64,000 nucleotides of DNA from Sulfuritalea sp. (GTDB lineage: Bacteria; Pseudomonadota; Gammaproteobacteria; Burkholderiales; Rhodocyclaceae). Made by a program: the position numbers and the translations under genes. Below, one piece after another: positions 7,961-17,077 of the stretch (the first letter of the stretch is position 1; every line of letters starts with the position of its first letter). The stretch spans positions 211,683-275,682 of the forward strand of contig JADJQA010000002.1 of assembly GCA_016712985.1 (NCBI GenBank), in the 5' to 3' direction. Under the pieces are notes generated by a model. The model was not told the origin of the DNA and made no database searches. It saw nothing but the letters and a program-made list of their open reading frames with translations.

Positions 7961-9068
7961 AAAAGTCATTGTCCCTGCGCGCCCGGCTGGTCGGACTGAC
8001 CCTGCTGGCGGTCGCCAGTGTCTGGCTATTGACTGCCCTGGTCACCTGGTATGAAGCCCGCAGCGAACTGAAGGAATTGCTGGCCCATCCGCCAAACACC
8101 AGCGCGGCCCATCTGGCCCACGAACGCGACGAGGTCGCCGGTGAAATCGCCGGGCAACTGCTGATGCCGATGCTGGTCGCGCTGCCAGCGCTGGCACTGC
8201 TGCTGCTGATCGCGATCGGCTTCGCGCTGGCGCCGCTGCGCCAGCTTGCCCGCGATGTATCCGCGCGCGCACCAGAGCGGCTCGAGCCCTTGCCGATTGC
8301 ACGCTTCCCGCCGAAGTCGCACCGCTGGTGACCCGGCTCAACAGCCTCTTTGCCGACATCGTTCGGGCGCTCGATAACGAGCGACGCTTTACCGCCGACG
8401 CGGCGCATGAACTGCGCACCCCGCTGGCCGCGCTCAAGGCGCAGGCGCAAGTCGCGCTGGCTTCGGTCGACGCCGCGCAAAGGCAGCATGCGCTGAATCA
8501 AATCCTGGTCGGCTGCGACCGCGCCACGCATCTGGTGGCGCAACTGCTGACCCTGGCGCGACTCGATGCCGGTACGCCGCAGACGATGCAGGACATCGCG
8601 CTGCGAGCAATTGCCGAAGAAGTCCTGGCCAGCAGCGCGGGAGACGCCATCGAGCGTCACTGCGAGCTGATGCTGCACGATGGCAATGCGCGGGTTCGCG
8701 GCGATCCCCTGCTCGTGCAGGCGCTGCTGCGCAACCTGGTGGACAACGCGCTGCGCCACGGCGGCGGTACGCAGATCGAAGTCTCCATCACACAACGGAA
8801 CGGACAAGCGGTGCTGTGCGTCAGCGACGACGGACGCGGCATTGCGGCGGACGAGCGCGGCCGCGTGCTGCAACGCTTTTACCGCAGCGCCAGCGCCGAC
8901 CCGGGGAACACGGCGCTTCACCAGGCTCCGGGCAGCGGACTGGGACTTTCCATCGTCAGTCGCATCGTTGAACTGCACGGCGGCAAGCTGGAAATCAGCT
9001 CGCCAGCCGCAGGCAATGGCGTTTCGGTGCTCGTGCATCTGCCGCTCGCCGCCGGCGCCGCGGGGTAG
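7957..9068 (+). CDS. Sensor histidine kinase, QseC/PmrB-like, frameshifted near 8300
   Basis: Inner-membrane sensor kinase paired with the response regulator. It has a first transmembrane helix at residues 8-30, a short periplasmic loop, a second helix (MLVALPALALLLLIAIGF) and a HAMP-like linker. The catalytic half then shows the H-box TADAAHELRTPLAAL, N-box LRNLVDNALRHG and G-boxes DDGRGIAAD and GSGLGLSIVSRIVELHGG. The two halves are out of frame: between LEPLPIA and PAEVAPLVTRLNSLF a one-base change near 8300 is required. The short periplasmic loop (about 60 residues) resembles small-sensor members of this group rather than full QseC. Truncation at 8331 would remove the kinase domain, so an error in the consensus is the simpler reading. 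Confidence 0.83.
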
Positions 9069-9745
9069 TGAGCGGCAGGGCATCCATCTGCGCTCATGAT
9101 GGATTCCCCAGTCCCCAGTTATACCCCACGCGGCGCCCGTTCGACCGCGGCGGCCCGTGCCGGACTCGATCACAACCCTGCGCCGGGAGATCGCCATGGA
9201 ATACGCCCAGATCCTGCCTCACTGGCCACGGTTCGAGCGGACTCTGATCATCAATCAACGTATTTGACACAGTAAGACTCGACGCCAAACGGGCAATTGA
9301 ACGCCCCGCTGTCTGTTACGGCGTAACGAACAAAAAACATCATCGAGCGCCTTGCGCTTGGCACCCAACGGGTCACTCTGGACAAAGCCGCGACCCTACC
9401 GAACGGCCCCGAGGACTACTACCATGGACACCTGCGATTCGGCTTTGACGATGTTGCGCAGTAACAGTGCCAGATGGCAATCCGGCAGCCCCGACTCTTG
9501 AGCCAAGAGCAACACTTGGCGTAAGACCGATCACGCTTGCTTCGCTACGCTCCGACAGTCCAGTTTGACGTGGACTGCGTATCCAGTTTGCGTGGAAGAC
9601 GCATTCAAAGCCCAGCCCCTGGATCTCATCAGCCCGGCGGCTGGGTACATTCCACGAGTCGGGAGCGACTGTGGATGCCGCCAGTCCGCGGCTATGCAAT
9701 CAGGATAGCCTGGTTTCTATGAAGGGTAAGGGAGACTGCTCGTCA
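9069..9745. other. 677-bp stretch without a supported gene
   Basis: No frame here has convincing codon structure, a ribosome site or a recognised domain. One open stretch on + (9328-9453) ends with a protein-like sequence (GPEDYYHGHLRFGFDD) but has no start codon and may be the tail of a decayed gene. No tRNA, hairpin terminator or insertion sequence was identified. Confidence 0.4.
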
Positions 9746-11026
9746 TCAGTCGGCCTCGACGCCGAGTTGCTGCACCCAGTTCAGCGCCTCGCCGAGGATT
9801 TCGCCGAGCATGCCCAGAGTCCCCACCGCGCCAAAAGCGGCGAGCAGCGCCAGGGTGCCTTCGACGTCATTGTCATCGTAACGCTGGATCAGCGCGAGCA
9901 ACTGACCCAGTTCGCCTTGCCGGTGCGTCAATGCCGCCCGCACATCCTTGCCCACCGCAATCTGTGCCAGCATATCGGCCATCGACATGCTCAGGGCGGC
10001 GGGCACTACCGACATCAAGCCGGTAATGAAAGCCGCATCGCGTTGATGTTGCTGTTCCGGGTGCAGCCTCTCGACCAGCAGTTCCATGAAGCGGCCGCGC
10101 AGAGCCGCCAACTGGAGTAGCGGGTTGTGCGCGAGATCGACATTTTCGCCGTGACTCAACAGCAGCAATTGCAGCCAGCGAAGCAATTGGCGACGTCCCA
10201 GCGTTGCGATGGCATGGTGCACCGAAGTAATGCGCGCGGGCGCGCCAGCACCGACCGAATTGGTCAGCCGCAGCAGATTGATCAGCAGTGCGGGTTCCTT
10301 GCGAAATGCCGCATCCAGGCGGGCTTCGTCGGCTTCTTCCGCGACCAGTTTGATCAGGCGCACCAGGCCCTTCGTCGAGGCATCCAGCTTGCGCCCTTCG
10401 ACCATCGTCGGTTTGGCGAAGTAGTATCCCTGGAACAAATGGAATCCCAGCAGGCGGCATAGCTCCATGTGCGATTGCGATTCAACGTGCGCTGCAATCA
10501 GCGTGCGGCTCGTGGTGCCAAGCGCCCGCGCCGAGGTTTGCAGGCGATCCAGCGGAAGGCTGTCGATATTCACCTTGAGCCAGGTGGCGAGCCGGACCAG
10601 CGGCCAGAGCTGTTCGGTGACGTCGGTAACACCGGATATTGAAAACGCATATCCCTTGGCCTTGAGATCCTGGCAGCGCGGCAGCAGCGATTCATCAGCA
10701 AAGGCCGCGACATCGATTTCAAACACCACGATGTCTTTCGGCAGCAACTCGACCAGATCACTTTCGAGAAACAGGGCGTCGACATTGATAAAGGCGCGCG
10801 CCTGGCCAAGGACATTGGCCAGACCGAGTTCGGCGAAGGCCTTGCAGACGACATCGGCGGAAGCCATTCCGGCCGCTCTGGCGCCATCGATATGGGCGGA
10901 GTTTTCCGTGGTGGCGCGGAACAGCAGTTCGTAACCGGCCAGCCCCTGATCCTTGTCGAGGATGGGCTGGCGGCCGATGAACACTTCGCGCAGTTGATCA
11001 CGCCGCTGGGGTGCTGGTTCGCTCAT
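9746..11026 (-). CDS. EAL/HDOD-domain signalling protein (YuxH type)
   Basis: Cytoplasmic protein of 426 residues. An N-terminal EAL-like domain (about residues 12-210) begins IGRQPILDKDQGLAGYELLFR, and a C-terminal HDOD domain (about 215-405) includes LLRLTNSVGAGAPARITSVHHAIATLG. In this family the EAL motif is degenerate, so c-di-GMP hydrolysis is not expected; binding or scaffolding is more likely. The HDOD part lacks a full HD metal site. It reads away from the 6S/zapA locus on the same strand, with a 138-bp gap to the 6S RNA. Such proteins act in motility, stress or c-di-GMP control; the specific role is unknown. Confidence 0.85.
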   Translation of the reverse strand: MSEPAPQRRDQLREVFIGRQPILDKDQGLAGYELLFRATTENSAHIDGARAAGMASADVVCKAFAELGLANVLGQARAFINVDALFLESDLVELLPKDIVVFEIDVAAFADESLLPRCQDLKAKGYAFSISGVTDVTEQLWPLVRLATWLKVNIDSLPLDRLQTSARALGTTSRTLIAAHVESQSHMELCRLLGFHLFQGYYFAKPTMVEGRKLDASTKGLVRLIKLVAEEADEARLDAAFRKEPALLINLLRLTNSVGAGAPARITSVHHAIATLGRRQLLRWLQLLLLSHGENVDLAHNPLLQLAALRGRFMELLVERLHPEQQHQRDAAFITGLMSVVPAALSMSMADMLAQIAVGKDVRAALTHRQGELGQLLALIQRYDDNDVEGTLALLAAFGAVGTLGMLGEILGEALNWVQQLGVEAD

Positions 11027-11164
11027 GGGAGTCTAAGGCGCGGAATATTGGTTGCGGCGGCTGCGCGTAACGCCGGACAAGCCGGCGTGGCTGTTCACTA
11101 AAACCTGATTTGCTGCGCCCTGCTAACCGATTCCCCCGCGAGTGCCGTTTGGCCGGCATCCTGA

Positions 11165-11325
11165 ACCTGGGTTCAGAGAGGCCACTTTCCTGCCGCTTCA
11201 GGTTCGCTCGCTGGGAGCGATCACAACAGCGGCGTCTTTGGGCTGCGGCCGGTGCCAATGGTTATTGGTTCAAGGAATGTATGGCCTTGGCGAACACCGC
11301 AGGGGAAACTTTGGGAAACCAAGCA
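11165..11325 (-). ncRNA. ssrS: 6S RNA (probable)
   Basis: On the minus strand directly downstream of zapA, the usual place for 6S RNA in beta- and gammaproteobacteria. The strand carries CCCTGCGGTGTTCGCCA, the 5' side of the central bubble typical of betaproteobacterial 6S, then TTCCTTGAACC and CGGCCGCAGCCC. A closing stem pairs GTTTCC (about 11302-11312) with GGAAAG (about 11186-11191), extendable to GGTT/GAACC at the ends. Ends are approximate to about 20 nt. 6S RNA binds sigma-70 RNA polymerase in stationary phase. The call rests on motif recall and synteny, not on a covariance search. Confidence 0.6.
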
Positions 11326-11367
11326 ACACATTCGCGAATCAGCGGTGGGAAACAGCCAGAACAGTGT

Positions 11368-11694
11368 TCAGGGCAACTGCTGGTGCTGCGCCAGCGATTC
11401 GTCGAGCTTGGCCTCGATGGAATCAATTCTACGCTGAATCGTTTCGCTTTCAAGTGCCGCCGCAACGTCGGTCGGAGTGTTCTTGGCCGCGAGGAGTTCA
11501 TGAGCCAGATTCAGGGCCGCCATGATCGCAAGGCGCTCGCCGGCACCGCGTGCGCTGGAGGATGTTTTGTGGCTGCTTTCCTTCAACTTGGTGTCAAGAA
11601 ATGCGACGGCAGCCAACAACGCTTCTTGCTCGGCGGGCTCGCAGGCAACGCGATATCCCTTGCCCAGCAGTTTGACTTCGACTGTATGGCTCAT
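11368..11694 (-). CDS. zapA: Cell division protein ZapA
   Basis: ZapA, 108 residues, bundles FtsZ protofilaments at the division site. The N-terminal sheet (TVEVKLLGKGYRVAC, then a block of E-residues) and the C-terminal coiled coil (RLAIMAALNLAHELL through RIDSIEAKLDESL) match the family. The start ATG 11694 overlaps the upstream zapB-like stop (ATGA). The gene is followed by the 6S RNA, the conserved arrangement. Confidence 0.88.
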   Translation of the reverse strand: MSHTVEVKLLGKGYRVACEPAEQEALLAAVAFLDTKLKESSHKTSSSARGAGERLAIMAALNLAHELLAAKNTPTDVAAALESETIQRRIDSIEAKLDESLAQHQQLP

Positions 11695-11885
11695 TCTTCG
11701 GGCAAGCGCGTTATCAGCGCTTCGAGGCGTTCGCGCGTGATGTCGATCTTCTGAGTGAGTGCGGCCTTTTCGATCTCCAGACTGGCGACGTGGGCACGCA
11801 GCGCCTGATTCTCGCTGCGCAGGTTGGAGCACACGGCGACTATTTGTTCGACTTTGCGCTCAAGGTGATCGAGAGAAACGCTCAT
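11691..11885 (-). CDS. ZapB-like coiled-coil protein (TIGR02449 type)
   Basis: A 64-residue, almost entirely coiled-coil protein (SLDHLERKVEQIV, NQALRAHVASLEIEKAAL). It matches the short ZapB-like proteins encoded just before zapA in betaproteobacteria. I used ATG 11885 because the coiled coil begins there; an in-frame ATG at 11912 adds nine residues. It overlaps zapA by 4 nt, so translation is probably coupled. Its role with ZapA in Z-ring organisation is inferred from family and position. Confidence 0.75.
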   Translation of the reverse strand: MSVSLDHLERKVEQIVAVCSNLRSENQALRAHVASLEIEKAALTQKIDITRERLEALITRLPEE

Positions 11886-12034
11886 GGCACCAAGTTTCCG
11901 GGAAAAATCCAATCAGGTCAAGCAACAAGCTTTCAAAGTGAATGTGCTTTGGGATCCCGCGCCAGGAGGAATCGTAAAGGGGAATGCCGGCTGGCGAGAT
12001 GGGCTCCGATAGCCCTGTCTGGCACAATGGTCCC

Positions 12035-13267
12035 ATGCCCATTGAAGCCTTCTCTCCGACCAGCCTGCGTCGTGCGCTGGTGATCAAGCTGCGCCATCAT
12101 GGCGATGTGCTGCTGGCCGCGCCGGTGATTTCAACGCTGAAGCGCGTCGCGCCGCACTGCGAAGTCGATGCGCTGATCTACGCCGATACCGCGCCGATGC
12201 TCGAAGCCCACCCGGCGCTGGCGCAACTGCATCTGATCGACCGCAACTGGAAGCGGCAGGGTCTGGTACGCCAGGCTGCGGCCGAATCGACGCTGATCTC
12301 CAAATTGCGCGCCCGGCGCTATGACCTTGTCGTCCATCTTTCGGTGCATATGCGCGGGTCCTGGCTGGTGCGCCTGCTGCGGCCCCGCTGGTCGGTGGCG
12401 CCCCGGTTCCGCGCCGGCTTCTGGGCGAACAGCTTCACGCACCTCTATCCGGCGCAGTCGGACCCGCAGCGCCACACAGTGGAAACCAACCTTGACAGCC
12501 TGCGCGCGCTGGGGATGGAGCCGGCCACGGCGGACAAACGCGTAATCATGGTGCCGGGTGCAATGGCCGAGGCCCGTGTTGCGGACTTGCTGGCACGGCA
12601 CGGCGTGACGACGCGCAGCTTCGTGCATGTTCATCCGGCGTCGCGCTGGGGATTCAAATGCTGGCCGGCCGACCGCGTCGCCGCGCTGTGCGATGCGCTG
12701 TCGGCAACGGGTAGCCCCATCGTGCTGACGTCCGCGCCGGATCCGAACGAAAAGGCGCTTATTGCGGCCGTGTGCGCCGCACAGGGAAAGGGTGCCGCTA
12801 CCTGCCGGCAAGGCGGAAGCACCGATACGCAGCGCGCCCCGGCGCCGACTATCGACTTGTCCGGTCAGCTTTCACTCAAGGAACTCGCGGCCCTGACGGC
12901 GCAGGCGAAGCTGTTTGTCGGCGCTGATTCGGCGCCGATGCATATTGCTGCGGCGATGGGTACGCCGGTGGTCGCCATCTTCGGCCCCTCGGGCGATCGC
13001 GAATGGGGGCCGTGGGGCGAAGGTCATCGTGTCGTCGCTTCGACCACCCATCCCTGCCGTCCCTGCGGTTTGGCCGGCTGCAACGACAGCAAGGTCAGCG
13101 CATGCCTGACCACGCTGCCGGTGGCGCAGGTGCTGGCGGCATGCGAGGAGTTGCTGGCCATCCAGAGTCCGATGCCCGCAAAGAGGGTGATGGTGGTTCG
13201 CCGCGATGCAGTTCCGGTCACGGATAGTTCCCCCCTTCTGGGGCGATCCGGCGGCGCGGCAGCGTGA
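12035..13267 (+). CDS. Family 9 glycosyltransferase, heptosyltransferase (RfaQ/WaaQ-like)
   Basis: Cytoplasmic/peripheral transferase of 410 residues that adds ADP-heptose to the lipopolysaccharide core. The GT-B fold is seen as an N-terminal domain (VIKLRHHGDVLLAAPVIS) and a C-terminal domain with SFVHVHPASRWGFKCWP and the nucleotide-sugar motif FVGADSAPMHIAAAMGTPVVAIFGPS. The ATG at 12035 is used; the in-frame start at 11984 would add residues unlike the family. It overlaps the next glycosyltransferase by 4 nt. This two-gene + strand unit diverges from zapB/zapA and belongs to the surface-glycan region. Confidence 0.88.
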   Translation: MPIEAFSPTSLRRALVIKLRHHGDVLLAAPVISTLKRVAPHCEVDALIYADTAPMLEAHPALAQLHLIDRNWKRQGLVRQAAAESTLISKLRARRYDLVVHLSVHMRGSWLVRLLRPRWSVAPRFRAGFWANSFTHLYPAQSDPQRHTVETNLDSLRALGMEPATADKRVIMVPGAMAEARVADLLARHGVTTRSFVHVHPASRWGFKCWPADRVAALCDALSATGSPIVLTSAPDPNEKALIAAVCAAQGKGAATCRQGGSTDTQRAPAPTIDLSGQLSLKELAALTAQAKLFVGADSAPMHIAAAMGTPVVAIFGPSGDREWGPWGEGHRVVASTTHPCRPCGLAGCNDSKVSACLTTLPVAQVLAACEELLAIQSPMPAKRVMVVRRDAVPVTDSSPLLGRSGGAAA

Positions 13268-14361
13268 AGCTCGCCATTGTCCGCCAGAAATACACACCCT
13301 TCGGCGGCGCCGAACGCTTTGTCGAGCGGGCGCTGGCGGCACTTCAGGCGGACGGCGTGGATGTCTCGATCATCGCGCGTGAATGGCAGGACGACGCCGC
13401 GGGCGGAATCCGGGGCGTCCGGGTCAATCCCTTCTACATCGGCCGCACCTGGCGCGACGCAGGATTTGCCCACGCCGTGCAGCGCCTGATCGAGCGGCAA
13501 GGTTTTGATCTGGTGCAAAGCCATGAGCGCATTCCCGGCTGCGACATCTACCGCGCCGGCGATGGCGTCCATGCCACCTGGCTGGAACTGCGCGACAAAC
13601 CAATGGACCGGCTGGCGCCGTGGCACCGCTACACGCTGGCCGCCGAAGCGGCAATGTTTCGCCATCCCGGGCTGCGCGCGGTGATCTGCAATTCGTGCAT
13701 GGTGCGTGACGATATCGCCCTGCGCTTTGGCGTGGCCGCCGAGAGACTGCAGGTGATCCACAGCGGCGTCGATCTTGACGCCTTCCATCCGCGACTGCGG
13801 GAAACTCAGGGGCGTGTACTGCGCGAGAAGACCGGGGTCGATGTCGCTACCCCGGTGATCCTGTTCGTCGGTTCCGGCTATGAGCGCAAGGGTCTGCCAA
13901 CTCTGCTCCGCGGACTGGCGGGCATGACCCGGCGCGACGCCCGGCTGTGGGTGATAGGCCGCGACAAGCGCGAGTCGCTGATGCGTAGCCTGGCGCAAAC
14001 GCTGGGTGTCGACGAGCGCGTCCTGTTCCTCGGTGCGCAGACGGACGTGCGCCCCTTTTACGGCGCAGCCGACGTCTTCGCCTTGCCCTCGCTCTACGAT
14101 CCCTTCCCCAACGCCGCGCTGGAAGCGCTGGCCTGCGGCCTGCCACTGCTTACCACCACTACCTGCGGGGCGGCGGAATTCATTACGGCAGCAAATGGGG
14201 TGGTGATCACGGCCGGGGATGTTGCAGTCCTGGCGGCCAGCCTCGATATGCTGTGCGCGAATGCGTCGGCGATGCGCGATGCCGCCCGCGCCAGCGTCGC
14301 GCATCTTGACCTGGCGCGGATGGCGGCGCAGTTGACCGCACTGTATTCGCGGCTTGGCTGA
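13264..14361 (+). CDS. Family 4 glycosyltransferase (WaaG-like)
   Basis: A 365-residue GT-B glycosyltransferase starting at GTG 13264, overlapping the preceding heptosyltransferase stop. It has the N-terminal KYTPFGGAERFVERAL loop and the C-terminal donor site with FVGSGYERKGLPTLLRGL and SLYDPFPNAALEALACGLPLL, including the EX7E-type glutamates of GT4. The similarity is to WaaG-type core glucosyltransferases, which add the first hexose to the inner-core heptose. The sugar cannot be specified from the sequence. Its pairing with a heptosyltransferase supports a core role. Confidence 0.85.
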   Translation: MKLAIVRQKYTPFGGAERFVERALAALQADGVDVSIIAREWQDDAAGGIRGVRVNPFYIGRTWRDAGFAHAVQRLIERQGFDLVQSHERIPGCDIYRAGDGVHATWLELRDKPMDRLAPWHRYTLAAEAAMFRHPGLRAVICNSCMVRDDIALRFGVAAERLQVIHSGVDLDAFHPRLRETQGRVLREKTGVDVATPVILFVGSGYERKGLPTLLRGLAGMTRRDARLWVIGRDKRESLMRSLAQTLGVDERVLFLGAQTDVRPFYGAADVFALPSLYDPFPNAALEALACGLPLLTTTTCGAAEFITAANGVVITAGDVAVLAASLDMLCANASAMRDAARASVAHLDLARMAAQLTALYSRLG

Positions 14362-14469
14362 CGCCGGCTCCTGTCCTGCCAAAGGCCGCCTGCCCGTGCC
14401 TTGCCCGGCGGAAATCGCGCGTCGGAGAAAGCGCATTCCGGATGTGCCCAGCACCCTTCCGTCGGGGCA

Positions 14470-15663
14470 TCAAGCGGCAGTCCGGGCCTGCATGGCTCGA
14501 GGGTTAAGCGCGTCTGCAGCATCGGCCACTACCGGCCGCAGCCGTTCGACCAGGGCGTCGAATGAGAATCGCGCCAAATGCGCCTGCGCCAACTCGGGCC
14601 GTGGCCGCGCCCGGCCCGCCAGCAATTGCTTCAGCAGGCGCCCGAAATCGGCGCCATCATCCTGCCGCGGGTCGCGATAGAGAAAGCCGGTTTCGCCGTC
14701 CAGCACGGTTTCGGTGAAGGGCGGCGCATTCACCGCGATCACCGGCGTGCCGCAAGCTTGCGCCTCGATGATATTGAGGCCCAGCGCTTCTTTCTCGGGA
14801 AGCCCGGACAGCAGGTAGTCGAGTTGCCGGTAGATGCCAGCGACATTGCCCTGCTGGCCCCAGAAGCGCACCTGCCCGGCGGGCAGCGCGGCGAGTGCCC
14901 GGCCGAGGTCGCGCACCGAAGCATAGCCACCGCTGCCGAAGATTTCCAGATTCACCTCTTGATGAGGTAGGAGTACTGGCGCCAGATGCGCGAAGAGCAG
15001 CGGAAACTGCTTTATGGGCGTCAGGCGCGAGACAATGCCGAAGCTGAGATCGGGGTGTCGCTCGAACGCCGGATGCGTACACACAGCCTCGCTGAGCGGC
15101 TCAAGCCAGCCGAGCAGACGGTCGCGACCCTTGCGCTGGTCCCAGTCGTAGCGGCTGGCGCGCCGGATGCCTGGCGCGCCGGGCAATCCGCTTCGCGGGC
15201 CGGCATCACCATTTCCAGCGCGGCTGGCCAGGTCGGCGACGCCATAGAAAGCCTGCTCCCAGACCGGCAGGCCGGCGGCCTTGAGGCCGTCCCTCACCCA
15301 GCCGGAAACCGCGTAAATGCGGTCGTGGTTGGCAAAGGCCGCCGGGTCGCGACCCTGGACCGGCATGTGGGCGATCGCCGTGCGCAACCGGTCCGGCATC
15401 GGGGCGCGCAGCTCGACGGGCAGCGGCCCGTGGGCGAGCAGCCAGAGCGGCCCGGCGGGCAGGTGAGGCCGCAAGTCGGCGGGATCGGCGACAGCGATCC
15501 GTTCGGTGTCGGCAGGCAGCCCGAGCCGATCCCAGAATTCGGCGCGCGGATGCACCAGCAAGCGCGTCGGCACCCCGAGTTGCGACAGTGCGCGGCAGAG
15601 GAATCCAGTGTAGACCTCGCCGCCGCCGAAGTGCCGCTGCAGGTTGATCTGGAGGCAACGCAT
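14470..15663 (-). CDS. Family 4 glycosyltransferase
   Basis: A 397-residue GT4 enzyme, last gene of the minus-strand surface-glycan cluster. Motifs include QRHFGGGEVYTGFL near the N-terminus, IVSRLTPIKQFPLLFAHL, LEIFGSGGY and KEALGLNIIEAQACGTPVIA with the donor-binding glutamates. It starts 10 bp after the O-antigen ligase stop. Acceptor and donor sugars are unknown. A predicted cytoplasmic location fits assembly of a lipid-linked or core oligosaccharide. Confidence 0.85.
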   Translation of the reverse strand: MRCLQINLQRHFGGGEVYTGFLCRALSQLGVPTRLLVHPRAEFWDRLGLPADTERIAVADPADLRPHLPAGPLWLLAHGPLPVELRAPMPDRLRTAIAHMPVQGRDPAAFANHDRIYAVSGWVRDGLKAAGLPVWEQAFYGVADLASRAGNGDAGPRSGLPGAPGIRRASRYDWDQRKGRDRLLGWLEPLSEAVCTHPAFERHPDLSFGIVSRLTPIKQFPLLFAHLAPVLLPHQEVNLEIFGSGGYASVRDLGRALAALPAGQVRFWGQQGNVAGIYRQLDYLLSGLPEKEALGLNIIEAQACGTPVIAVNAPPFTETVLDGETGFLYRDPRQDDGADFGRLLKQLLAGRARPRPELAQAHLARFSFDALVERLRPVVADAADALNPRAMQARTAA

Positions 15664-15673
15664 TGGGCTCGGT

Positions 15674-16946
15674 TCAAGGTCCGGGCGCGGGGCTCGGCGT
15701 CACCTTGACTGCGTCGGCCCGCAGAAAACCTACCAGCAGGCCCATGACCAGCCAGAACCAGAGCGCCACGTTCCTCACAAAAAAGTCGTCGGTCTGGTTC
15801 TTCGTGAACGTCGCCACCATGGCTGCGAAGCCCGCCGTTGCGAGGTAGCGGGACGCGCCTGCCGACCGGGCATGGCGCAGCAATTCCATCGCCAGGGCCA
15901 CCCAGAGCGCGAAGAAGACCATCATGCCGGGGATTCCCATCTGGATTCCCTTGTTCAGGATCATGTTGTGGGCATGCCAGAGGTCGGGGACTTCCGGCCG
16001 GTATTCTGAATAGAGCTTGTCGAACACGGTACGCCCGATGCCGCCGCCGATCCAGGGATGTTCGCCAATTTTTTCCAGGGAAAATCTCCACAATCCCCAT
16101 CGGATATCCGACCGCGTCGTGGCGCTGACGACATCTCCGACCTGATTCAACGAGGCTACCACTGATGGGGTGAATTCTTGGGCAGGGATTTCGACAGGGT
16201 TTCGCCGTATCAACTGCGCGGCCAGCAATGCCGCGACAACGGACAAGATGCCGAGAAACAACCCGGCCCGTCGCCAGTTGAACTTCATGCGTAGCAGCAG
16301 CGCCGCGGCGGCCGCCATTCCGACACCCAAGGCGACCATGTTTTGCCTGTTCGATGTGACCATCATTGCCCAGACGTCCAGTACGAGCAGTCCCGCCAGC
16401 AGCAGGGACAGCGCCTTGCGCCCGGAATTCCAGAGGCGGAATGCAAGCCAGACATTGATGAACATCACGAGCAGCACCCAGTTACCGCTGAGACCGGCGT
16501 AGAGCGCGGGATGAAGTCTGACCATGTCTCTGAACAGCATGTCCCCGCTGACGACGCTGAACGACGCCGAGGTAAGGACCAGGTTGATCACTGCCAGGAG
16601 GCCGGCGAACCACTCGAAGTCGACGTAGCGCCCCCCAGGTCACTCCCACAATGAAGATCAGGATGCAATACACCACCTCGACCCGCAGTTCGCTCAGAGA
16701 CATCCGTGGGTCCACGGCGAAAACCACGGACACCAGCGCCACCAGAAAATAGGCAAGCCAGTAGCGGGCGAAGGGAAGAACCGGCATCGTCCTTGCCTTG
16801 ACGAGGACCGCCGCCGTTACGGCGATGAGGACGATGAATGCCAGGTTGCGAACGGCGATGGTGTTGGCGATGGGGAGCACGAACAGGTAGAGCGCGAGCG
16901 CTACCCAGAAAATCCTTGCCGAGATCGAATCAGCCTTGCCATTCAT
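15674..16946 (-). CDS. O-antigen ligase / polymerase family membrane protein, frameshifted at a G6 run
   Basis: Polytopic inner-membrane protein of about 423 residues, of the WaaL/Wzy O-antigen ligase family, which in WaaL transfers undecaprenyl-linked polysaccharide to lipid A-core. At least nine helices are visible, with the large periplasmic loop before GEHPWIGGGIGRTVFD and DLWHAHNMILNKGIQMG, the His-containing motif typical of the family. The frame changes at a run of six C on + (16631-16636): GVTWG continues as RYVDFEW only with five. That is a homopolymer difference and probably a consensus error. The cluster context supports a glycan ligase, but polymerase function cannot be excluded. 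Confidence 0.8.
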
Positions 16947-17077
16947 GGGTGATATTCCGTGATGTGCCGGTGCTGCGGAGAATATCTCAGGCCCCGCTCA
17001 ACAGCCAGTTCCTCAGGATGCGGCGCAACTCCACGTCGGCCTGGGCGGCTGTCCTTGCCGGCGCACTTCATTCAAAC

